Of a stretch of DNA of 64,000 nucleotides, positions 17,201-23,495 are shown one piece after another. Numbering within the stretch: position 1 is the first letter of the stretch; every line of letters begins with the position of its first letter. The position numbers and the translations under genes are program-made. This stretch comes from PSRJ01 sp963825305 (GTDB taxonomy: Bacteria > Acidobacteriota > Terriglobia > Bryobacterales > Bryobacteraceae). The stretch lies in contig CAWGTA010000009.1 in NCBI GenBank assembly GCA_963825305.1, positions 558,001 through 622,000 on the forward strand, given 5' to 3'. The notes below the pieces were generated by a model that made no database searches, had not been told where the DNA came from, and saw only the letters and a program-made list of their open reading frames with translations.

Positions 17201-17688
17201 GCGCCGATACTGACTGTCGCCGTGATCGTTAGCGGTTGTCCCAACACAGGCTGAGTGTTCGGAACCGATAAGTTCACTAGAGTCGCGCCGCTGACTGTGA
17301 TGGTTGTGTTATTGGAACTGGCGGCTTGCGCTAAGTAATTGGAGTCGCCGGTGTAGGCTACTCCGATGGTGTGCGAACCGGGCTGCAGATTAGGACTCGG
17401 GATATTGTAAGTAACGTCCGGAATGGTGAAGCTGGCGCTGCCGCCGCTGAGTGGAATGAGGCCCCCCACGCCGCCATTGTCGATATATAGCTTGATGCTC
17501 CCTGTTGGGGTTCCTAAGCTACCACTAACCGTCACCTGGACACTAAGAGGCTGCGCTTGATTCGTCCAGGGAGTAGGTGACGCTATCACCGTAATCGTCG
17601 CAGGGTTAGTACCCGCCTGCAAGAACGGCGCTACCGGAGCTAGAAGAATCCCCAACCTCAAGGCCGATAACGTAAGCCAGTTTCGCAC
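14281..17688 (-). CDS. Secreted Ig-like repeat protein with Solibacter-type C-terminal domain
   Basis: About 1135 residues. The GTG at 17688 with GGAGG just upstream gives a signal peptide (VRNWLTLSALRLGILLAPVA...LQAG); an earlier GTG at 17727 is less likely. About ten bacterial Ig-like (Big_3/5) repeats of 90-100 residues follow. Each has the pattern PTGTVTFLDG..TTLG...V.L..G.A.....L..G.H.ITA.Y.GD..F. The last 220 residues (SSFAPDEAVSAYHV, APLYGVFASAKQINFVMP, QYPGLDQMNLQLPHSL) form the C-terminal domain named after Solibacter. Likely role: adhesion or an extracellular matrix component. The internal repeats may recombine. Confidence 0.9.
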   Translation of the reverse strand: MRNWLTLSALRLGILLAPVAPFLQAGTNPATITVIASPTPWTNQAQPLSVQVTVSGSLGTPTGSIKLYIDNGGVGGLIPLSGGSASFTIPDVTYNIPSPNLQPGSHTIGVAYTGDSNYLAQAASSNNTTITVSGATLVNLSVPNTQPVLGQPLTITATVSIGATGVVDFIDNGSQVLATLPVIGNQAVWPGVTLTLGTHQISARYDGDANFSAVSSNAVSVTVNKANTTTVLTSPPNGSAATVGTGVTLTAQVAVQSPGVATVTGAVQFLDNGHPLATVNLSGGSASYSAPHLAAGAHALTATYNGNSNLNSSDSAPVSFFMNGLGTSIATPTVSGNAVIGQKVTITTVVTALAGNGIPTGAVTFTDGSVTIGTILLDATGTAALSIAFQSPGTHFIFATYNGDSTYSPSPTSSVLALAICPNSPTVTVSASVTSPVFGQTVIFTGTVSPSAPGSMDFLADGQSMLVGTPIDLVNGQAQFAPDSNSPLSSGAHQISITYYCGTGSAGISSNTLNLVVNSDSSTTTLNLSGGSGLQLNAVVTPNAPGYGTPTGTVVFMNGTTQVAAVPLDTSTGIAEASYTANTSGSITAVYSGDANFFTSTSAPVSISTLPTTLTLTSSANPAALGDNITFTATVTNGSGGGTPTGTVTFLDGTTSLGSAVSLSAKGQATFTTNSLAAGSHTITAQYNPSKTFQTAQASIGQYVSPGGSGGGNGSSTMSVGANPQAPVFGQKVTLTAKVIPAGSNPPDPTGTVTFQNGSTTLGTAPVGQGITLTSLSPGTYNITASYGGDTVYNPAQATTSFVVARASTNTAYAPALNQSGQAKLTGTVTVVAPGAGTPTGTVQFVDASSNNLTITSATLAGGIATAIVDASIATHQIVAVYNGDTNFAGSSSNSQLQLVSTAANITSSFAPDEAVSAYHVTNLNGDTTAAAFPLSTALGGASVKITDSTGVSWLAPLYGVFASAKQINFVMPNTVALGPAMVTALLPNGGTLSAVANITPTSPAIFTANQNGQGVAAGQFVHVAPGFIQTFDNIAVFDNTHNMYVPNPVNLGSTEDQVYLILYGTGIRHRASDANVTATVNGVTVPIQTAAQGQYPGLDQMNLQLPHSLAGAGTVNVIVTVQGQTANTVQVAIQ

Positions 17689-17786
17689 ATATCCTCCGCC
17701 GGAGGGCTCTACACAGTCAGCAGACACACGTAGCCTGTCACTGTCCGAGCAAACTTTTGAAACACCTGTCCGGTCTTAGTTGTAGG

Positions 17787-18620
17787 TTACTGAATGTTTC
17801 GCCGGCGGAATAGACCTATAACGCATAGCCCACCGCCCATGAGGAAGATCACTGAGGGTTCCGGAACTGCCTGAGAATCCTGCACGAACATCGTATCGAG
17901 GAACATTCCGTTGGTATCGTTAGTGCTTACTACGATGCTGCTGATCTGCGATTGCGGCTTCTGTCCGAGGAAGCCCAGGAAGGGAGCATCGTTACACGGT
18001 TGGGGATTGGGATTCAGACTACCCAGTCCGGCACACATACCGCCCAGCCCATTAGCCACGATGGAATAGGTCCCGAGGAGGTTGTTATTCGAATCGTAGG
18101 CCTGCAAGCTTGCGGTAAAGTTAGCCAGCGTTTTCGAGCTGATCATAAATCCCGCACTCAAGATCGGGGCGCTGAAGTTAATCGTGAGGGCCGATGGACC
18201 TACTACGCCGACCAACGCATCGCCCAAAGCCGGTGTGGATCCGGGCAGGCTCGGCGCACCGAAGTTACCTTGGAACGTGTTGACCTGCTCATTGGTGACA
18301 AAGTCGGGAAGGTTCCATTCCGAGCCGTCCCATGCGAACACCGTATTCTGAGCGCGCTGCAAGAGACCTACGGATGACAGCGTGATATTCACACCGGTAT
18401 TCGAAGTCGTCCAGGGTCCCGCCGACGCGTTCTGATCCGCCGGCCCGAAAGCCGTCATCCAGTTTACGGGATCATTGGTAAAGATCTGGTTTTGGGTTAC
18501 ACAAGTATTGGAAATGAGGGTGGTACCATTCGGTCCATACAGGGAGCACGTCAGACTGGAAGCTTCCGCTCCCAAGGATAACAATATGACAATCGTACTC
18601 AGAACGAATGTGCGCTTCAT
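17787..18620 (-). CDS. PEP-CTERM sorting-domain exported protein
   Basis: 277 residues. A signal peptide (MKRTFVLSTIVILLSLGAEA) is followed by a Thr/Asn/Ser-rich beta protein with no recognised catalytic domain. The C-terminus has the full sorting signal: VPEP, a hydrophobic stretch SVIFLMGGGLCVIGLF and the basic end RRRN. Such proteins are processed by an exosortase and associated with exopolysaccharide production; no exosortase gene is in the window. It lies upstream of the Ig-repeat gene on the same strand, about 100 bases away, so both surface proteins may be co-expressed. Confidence 0.85.
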   Translation of the reverse strand: MKRTFVLSTIVILLSLGAEASSLTCSLYGPNGTTLISNTCVTQNQIFTNDPVNWMTAFGPADQNASAGPWTTSNTGVNITLSSVGLLQRAQNTVFAWDGSEWNLPDFVTNEQVNTFQGNFGAPSLPGSTPALGDALVGVVGPSALTINFSAPILSAGFMISSKTLANFTASLQAYDSNNNLLGTYSIVANGLGGMCAGLGSLNPNPQPCNDAPFLGFLGQKPQSQISSIVVSTNDTNGMFLDTMFVQDSQAVPEPSVIFLMGGGLCVIGLFRRRNIQ

Positions 18621-18798
18621 GCCGTAACCCAGTGCCAGTGTAGGATGCTAGGGGCTCTAACACAAGAGAAGGATTGGCATGTCTAAGGTTCACAGTACTG
18701 CCTTAACTACCGGTAAATAACCGATGTTATTTATCAAAGGTCTATGTTTGGTGCCGTATACGCAGCCGTCTCTGGACTAGTACCGGGTTTTTGAGAAA

Positions 18799-18880
18799 AG
18801 CATTCAGCATTCAGCGATCAGTTTACATTCAACCTTTCAGCTCTAGCTGAGACCGCTGAATGCTGAATAACTGAAAACTT
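18799..18880. repeat. TCAG-heptad hairpin repeat, copy 1
   Basis: The left arm is built of seven-base units ending in TCAG and the right arm of seven-base units starting CTGA. A perfect 15-bp inverted repeat joins ATTCAGCATTCAGCG (18802-18816) to its complement (18854-18868). It abuts the 3' end of the M1-like gene. Twenty-one consecutive bases of the left arm (18801-18821) are identical to 40108-40128 in copy 4. Confidence 0.8.
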
Positions 18881-18881
18881 C

Positions 18882-20876
18882 CTACTGCTCCACCCGCCGC
18901 TGCCTCTCGTAAGGCGTTTTCAGGTATTTCCCCGCCTCTTCCTGCGCGCCCTGGGTATTGTCCTTAGTCCTTATGGCTAGGTTGTATTCGTTTACGGCCC
19001 GGTCCCTCTGGCCGGTTATATCGAAAATCTTACCCAGGTTGATGTGCGTCCAGACCTCGGTCCATTTCGGCTCCAGGTCTCCGTTGCCCGCTTCGCGGAA
19101 CTCGTTGGCGGCGGATTGGTAATTGTTCTGCAGGAAAAAGACTTCGCCAATGCGATAGTGTGCCAGCGAGCTGGTCCGGTTGGTCTGCAAGGCTTTCTGG
19201 TATTCCTGCAACGCCTCACCGAATTCGCTCAGCTCCGCGAACTCTTCACCGCGCCGTATGGCCACTGCCACGCGCACCGGGTTGCTGTAGCGCAGGACAC
19301 GGTTGTTGGGATCGATGGTGACCGTCTTAGGCTTGCCGAAAGTATCCACGGAAAACTCCGAGGAGGTCCCCACCACTTCCACTCGCTTCTCTTCGGGATT
19401 CCCTTCCGTCTCAATCTTCAGATCCACCGGCATGCGAAAGGTATCCAGGTCCTGCGCGATCTTCCCCATCACGCGAAAGCCCTTCTGTGTGCGGTAGATG
19501 GTGTACTCCAGCTTGAATTCCGGTGCTCCGCTGGATTCCACCCATTCGATAAAGAAATAGCCCAGATCCTGACCCGACACGGTTTCCGCCACCTTACGAA
19601 AATCATCCGTGGTCGCCGATTTCCAGGCGTACTGCTGCGCGAAGGTTTTCAGCGTCTGGAAGAATTTCTCGTCGCCTACAATGTAGCGCAGCATATTCAT
19701 CATCGAGGAACCTTTGCTACCCGTGAGCGCCCACAGCTCCGGCGAGTAGTCCTCCATGCGGCCGGCCTGAATCATGGGAACGTTGTCGATGGTCAGGCCC
19801 TCTACCATGGTGTCGCGGAGCTGCGACTGCATGGCACCCGGCCCGCTGGCGTGCTCGGTCCACAGCAGTTCGGAATAGGCCGCCAGCCCGTTGGTCAGCC
19901 ATAGATGATTGCGCGTAGCGGGCGAGACCAGCTCTTCGAACCATTGCCGTGAAATCTGGTTGGCCAGCAGCTTGCCGCTGGGTTCGCGTCCAATCCCCTT
20001 CGGCGAGAGGAAAATCAACCCCGGAGCCGCAAAGCCATTCGGCGCGCCATCTTCGGTCTCCACCACGGTCAAATTGGCATACGGCGGCAGGCCATAGAGG
20101 CCCGTGAAGTGCGTCATGATCTTACCGATCTGCTCGCCATAAGCCTGCGCCATATCGGCTTGGGGTCCACGGAAGTAGACCGCGGTGGTCACTCCCTCGG
20201 ACTGGATTTTCGCGGGGTCTCCCTTCACCACGGCGATGTTGGCGGGAAAAGAAGGCCGGTCGAATTTGAACTCGTAGATATTCTTGTCGGCGGCCGCCTG
20301 GTGGGTATCCAGGCCGCTGGATATAACCGAGTAGCCGGTGGGAACCGTGATGCGCATGTTCGCCGCGAAGCGATCGGTGGTGTATCCGCTGATCGGCAGC
20401 CAGCGGGCCGGATACATCAGGAAGGCGAAATCGGGATGGATGGCGGCGAACTTGATGCCGTAGACCGGGGAATCTTCCTGCCCGGTGAGCCGGCCGTCGT
20501 AGTAGAACGTCACCGTGACCGGCTGCCCCTTAGGCAGCGGCGCATCGAAATTCAGCCGCACCGTAAAATCCTGCTGGTTACGCGAGGCAGGAATCTGCCG
20601 TCCTTTGTCGTCGACCACGCGCGAGACGCTCAGCGCGTTGTTCAGCTCGAACGTCGGCGACGTGATGTTGTCGTCCAGAGGCACGAACCGGATGGTCACC
20701 TTGGCAGTCAACGTCTGCGTATTGGGTGCCACTTCCGCGTCGATGGCATATGCATCCACATCGATCCGGTTGCTGTTCCGGCGGCCCTCTTGAGCCGGGG
20801 CTGCCAGCGGCCACGCCAACAAAAGTAAACTGACCGCGACGGGCGCGGCCGCGCAAAAGCGGAGATTACGAAACAT
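18882..20876 (-). CDS. M1 aminopeptidase-like protein without zinc ligands, with TPR tail
   Basis: 664 residues. A signal peptide (ending APAQ) is followed by an M1-like N-terminal beta domain and a gluzincin-like core. The catalytic helix expected to read HExxH reads NQISR at residues 306-310 (19947-19961), and the downstream Glu ligand (NEGxA in active enzymes) is Asn329 in LTNGLAAY. All three zinc ligands and the general base are therefore lost while the surrounding fold (QWFEELV, WLTNGLAAYSE, GSSMMNMLRYIVG) is kept. The last 110 residues contain TPR-type helices (YQKALQTNRTSSLAHYRIGE). A scaffold or binding role is more likely than proteolysis. The start overlaps the lpxB end by 11 bases. 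Confidence 0.85.
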   Translation of the reverse strand: MFRNLRFCAAAPVAVSLLLLAWPLAAPAQEGRRNSNRIDVDAYAIDAEVAPNTQTLTAKVTIRFVPLDDNITSPTFELNNALSVSRVVDDKGRQIPASRNQQDFTVRLNFDAPLPKGQPVTVTFYYDGRLTGQEDSPVYGIKFAAIHPDFAFLMYPARWLPISGYTTDRFAANMRITVPTGYSVISSGLDTHQAAADKNIYEFKFDRPSFPANIAVVKGDPAKIQSEGVTTAVYFRGPQADMAQAYGEQIGKIMTHFTGLYGLPPYANLTVVETEDGAPNGFAAPGLIFLSPKGIGREPSGKLLANQISRQWFEELVSPATRNHLWLTNGLAAYSELLWTEHASGPGAMQSQLRDTMVEGLTIDNVPMIQAGRMEDYSPELWALTGSKGSSMMNMLRYIVGDEKFFQTLKTFAQQYAWKSATTDDFRKVAETVSGQDLGYFFIEWVESSGAPEFKLEYTIYRTQKGFRVMGKIAQDLDTFRMPVDLKIETEGNPEEKRVEVVGTSSEFSVDTFGKPKTVTIDPNNRVLRYSNPVRVAVAIRRGEEFAELSEFGEALQEYQKALQTNRTSSLAHYRIGEVFFLQNNYQSAANEFREAGNGDLEPKWTEVWTHINLGKIFDITGQRDRAVNEYNLAIRTKDNTQGAQEEAGKYLKTPYERQRRVEQ

Positions 20877-22035
20877 GAGCTACTTGTCCTTCCAGAATTC
20901 CCTGAACGATAGCTGCCGCGCGCTCGTGGGGCAGCGCCATGCGCAGTCCAGCCGGCCCTTCCGAAGTGAGACGCCGCTGCACTTCAGCCAACCCGGCGCG
21001 CATTTCCGAACGTGCCCCCTCATCGGTGAGCAGCCGCCGGGCTTCGGCGGCCAGGTTCGCACCGGTCATCTCGTGTTGCATCAGCTCGGGTACCACGGCC
21101 CGGCCGGCGATGAGGTTCACCATGGAATAAAACGGCACCCGTACCAACAATTTCCCCGCAACCCAACTGGGGATCGCGACCTTATAAAAGGTGACCATGG
21201 GCGCGCCCAGCAGCGCAGCCTCGATGGTCACGGTACCACTGGCGGCCAGCACCAGGTCGGCGTGCGCCATAGCATCCCAACTTTCACCCGGAATCACCCG
21301 AACCGGCGCCTGGCCGATGCGTTCCTCAAAAAAAGCCGTTCCCGCGATGGCCGAGGCCGGCAAAACGAAATTCATGGCTTGTTCCCGGTGTAGCCGCTCG
21401 ACGGCATCCATCAGCGCGGGCAGATGACGCGCCGCTTCCCCGCGGCGGCTTCCGGGCAGCACCGATATTAATAGACGGTCCCGGGCCAGCCCGTGTTTCT
21501 CAAAAAACTCGTCCCGGCTCATCGACGGCCGCACCAGGCGGGCCAGAGGGTGACCTATATAAGTGGCGGCCACTCCGGCGCGCCTGAAAAACTCCTCTTC
21601 AAAGGGGAAAATACACAGTAAGTGCTTGAGATTGCGCCGCATACCCGCCAAACGGCCCTTTCGCCAAGCCCATACCTGGGGCGCTACCAGGTAGATCACG
21701 GGAATGCCCTCCCGCGCCAATTGCCGCGCCACCCGCAGGTGGAAATCCGGCGAATCCGTCAGGATGGCTATATCGGGTCGCTGCCGGCGGGCCTCCGCCA
21801 ACAAGTGTCGATATTCCCCATAGATCCGGGGAATGTGCGCCACCACCTCGATCAGCCCCACCACCGCCAGGCTGGCCGCATCCACCACCGTGCGCACGCC
21901 CGCGGCCCGCAACCGCGGACCGGTGCAACCGAAGAATTCGGCGTCCGGCCAGATCCGCCGCAGCTCTTCCACCAGCAGCGCGGCATAAAGGTCGCCGGAC
22001 GCCTCTCCAGCGGACACCAGGATCTTAGGGTACAT
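20866..22035 (-). CDS. lpxB: Lipid-A-disaccharide synthase
   Basis: 389 residues, the usual length. Condenses UDP-2,3-diacylglucosamine with lipid X to give the lipid A disaccharide at the inner membrane. Diagnostic segments: ILVSAGEASGDLYAALLVEEL at the N-terminus, ILTDSPDFHLRVA, VIYLVAPQVWAWRKGR, YIGHPLARLV, SVLPGSRRGEAARHLP and ASGTVTIEAALLGAPMVTFYK in the donor-binding half. It shows that the cell makes lipid A and has a diderm envelope. The M1-like gene overlaps its 3' end, so expression of the two is coupled. Confidence 0.95.
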   Translation of the reverse strand: MYPKILVSAGEASGDLYAALLVEELRRIWPDAEFFGCTGPRLRAAGVRTVVDAASLAVVGLIEVVAHIPRIYGEYRHLLAEARRQRPDIAILTDSPDFHLRVARQLAREGIPVIYLVAPQVWAWRKGRLAGMRRNLKHLLCIFPFEEEFFRRAGVAATYIGHPLARLVRPSMSRDEFFEKHGLARDRLLISVLPGSRRGEAARHLPALMDAVERLHREQAMNFVLPASAIAGTAFFEERIGQAPVRVIPGESWDAMAHADLVLAASGTVTIEAALLGAPMVTFYKVAIPSWVAGKLLVRVPFYSMVNLIAGRAVVPELMQHEMTGANLAAEARRLLTDEGARSEMRAGLAEVQRRLTSEGPAGLRMALPHERAAAIVQGILEGQVAHVS

Positions 22036-22081
22036 CTGACTAAGAGTTTAGCGTGCCGCCCTGTTACAATCGAGCACGGGA

Positions 22082-22831
22082 ATGTCCACAGAAGCAGACC
22101 GGTCCAGGACGACCGTCGACGATCTCGCTACGCGCTTTCGCGGCGAGATGATTCCGCTCACCAGCAAGTTCTCCTATTTCTGCACACTTCCCATGGCGGA
22201 AGAGGATCTCAAGCAGTATCTCCACGACCCGATTGCGGCTCTATCGCCGGCTGCGCTCGCCACTCTGCCGCATGTGGACCTCATCCTGGCGCCCTATATC
22301 GAAAAGGGTAACGGGAAATCAGGGGACGCCGTCAGCTTCGAGCGCCCTTCCGAGTCGCGCTACATCCCGTCGTCGCTTAGCCCGCAGAAGGATTCCATGG
22401 TGCTGGCCCTGGGTGTGAAAGATATCGAAGTCGCCGATTATCACTACCGGTTCTACAATTCGCTGGCCGCCATGGTGGTGGACCACTGCCCGCAGGAAAC
22501 CCAGGAGCGTTTTCACCGCACTATCCGCGAGGAACTGAGCGCCGAAGTTCATGGCGAAGTAGACGAAAAAAGCTGGCATCTCAAGCAGGCGCTCCTGCGC
22601 CGCCAGACCAACGTGCGCAAAGAGACCAAGCTGTTTCGCGAGTATGCCCGCCAGGCATTCGAAGACACGCTCACGCTATACATGCACGGAACATGCTGTG
22701 ACATCGATGTGGAGACCGGTCCGCGCCAGATGCCCAGCCGCTACCTGCGCCGCCGCCTGGAGCTGCTGCTTTCGATCTTCCCGCCGCCGGATGGTTATGC
22801 GGTGCTGCCGGAGCAGTTGAAAGCTAGATGA
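22082..22831 (+). CDS. Hypothetical protein
   Basis: 249 residues; ATG at 22082. I do not recognise the family. The protein is soluble, with no signal peptide or membrane helix, and rich in charged helices. Segments that look constrained are STKFSYFCTLPMAEEDLKQY-like text near residue 30, DSMVLALGVKDIEVADYHYR around 113-132 and LTLYMHGTCCDIDVETGPRQ with adjacent cysteines around 204-223. It is divergent from lpxB with 46 bases between the starts. A heptad repeat element follows the stop immediately. Codon usage resembles its neighbours, so it is probably a real lineage-specific gene. Confidence 0.6.
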   Translation: MSTEADRSRTTVDDLATRFRGEMIPLTSKFSYFCTLPMAEEDLKQYLHDPIAALSPAALATLPHVDLILAPYIEKGNGKSGDAVSFERPSESRYIPSSLSPQKDSMVLALGVKDIEVADYHYRFYNSLAAMVVDHCPQETQERFHRTIREELSAEVHGEVDEKSWHLKQALLRRQTNVRKETKLFREYARQAFEDTLTLYMHGTCCDIDVETGPRQMPSRYLRRRLELLLSIFPPPDGYAVLPEQLKAR

Positions 22832-22834
22832 ATA

Positions 22835-22914
22835 GTTTTCAGTTTTCAGTTTTCAGTGAAAACCGGGTGCTGATGACTGACAACTGACGACTGACAACTG
22901 AATACTGAAAGCTC
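22835..22914. repeat. TCAG-heptad hairpin repeat, copy 2
   Basis: The left arm has three TTTTCAG units and the right arm six CTGANNN units (22869-22910). The centre TCAGTGAAAACCG is shared with copy 3. It occupies the whole spacer between the hypothetical gene and the DUF29 gene and contains little else; the DUF29 promoter or ribosome site would have to lie in the remaining 30 bases. Confidence 0.8.
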
Positions 22915-22945
22915 TATTGAAAGGCGCGGTAGGTATAATTGGACG

Positions 22946-23380
22946 ATGAAATCCGCCGAACTCTACGATGAGGATTTCTACCAGTGGACTATCCGCAACG
23001 CGGAGTTGCTGCGTGCCGGCCGGGCCTCGGAAGCGGACCTTGCACATATCGCCGAGGAAATCGAAGATATGGGTAAGCGTGAGCGGCGCGAAATGCTTTC
23101 CCGCCTCAGTATCCTGATCATGCATCTGCTGAAATGGCAGGTGCAACCCGATCGCCGAGGGAATAGCTGGACGGCTACGATTCGCCTGCAGCGCAAAGAG
23201 ATTGGAGATCTTCTCCTGGAAATGCCGAGCTTGCGGCGTTATCTGGCAAAGAACTTGTCCAAGGCTTATGAGTATGGAGTCGTGACTGCAGTGGCGGAAA
23301 CAGGTATGCCTGCGGAAGCATTTCCCAGCACCTGCCCCTTTCCTCTCGAAGCCCTACTCGATCCCGACTTCCTTCCCTAG
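22946..23380 (+). CDS. DUF29 family protein
   Basis: 144 residues. Begins YDEDFYQWTIRNAELLRAG and has DLAHIAEEIEDMGKRERREM followed by LSILIMHLLKWQVQPDRRGN, the conserved core of DUF29, a small helical protein family common in cyanobacteria and acidobacteria. Function unknown. It is flanked on both sides by TCAG-heptad repeats. The gene converges on the helicase gene at 23476. Confidence 0.85.
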   Translation: MKSAELYDEDFYQWTIRNAELLRAGRASEADLAHIAEEIEDMGKRERREMLSRLSILIMHLLKWQVQPDRRGNSWTATIRLQRKEIGDLLLEMPSLRRYLAKNLSKAYEYGVVTAVAETGMPAEAFPSTCPFPLEALLDPDFLP

Positions 23381-23395
23381 CGGCAAGCCGCGGTA

Positions 23396-23495
23396 AGTTT
23401 TCAGTAATCAGTTATCAGTTTACAGTTCTCAGTGAAAACCGCTTGCTGACAGCTGAACTGATAACTGATAACTGACTACTGTAAACTGACAACTA
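23396..23495. repeat. TCAG-heptad hairpin repeat, copy 3, overlapping a gene end
   Basis: Left arm units TCAGTAA, TCAGTTA, TCAGTTT; right arm units CTGATAA, CTGATAA, CTGACTA. A perfect 14-bp inverted repeat joins 23407-23420 with 23456-23469. The right arm runs into the helicase gene: its last codons (VSLQ) and TAG stop at 23476-23478 are written in repeat units. It also lies between two convergent genes and could act as a bidirectional terminator. Confidence 0.8.

Noticed and set aside
14281..17688. Tandem DNA repeat or CRISPR-like region in the Ig-repeat gene
   Set aside because: Periodicity is about 270-300 bases and is explained by protein domain repeats that have diverged at DNA level.
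22835..23495. Possible CRISPR array because of regularly spaced short repeats
   Set aside because: Units are seven bases with no unique spacers, arranged as the two arms of a hairpin; no cas genes are present.
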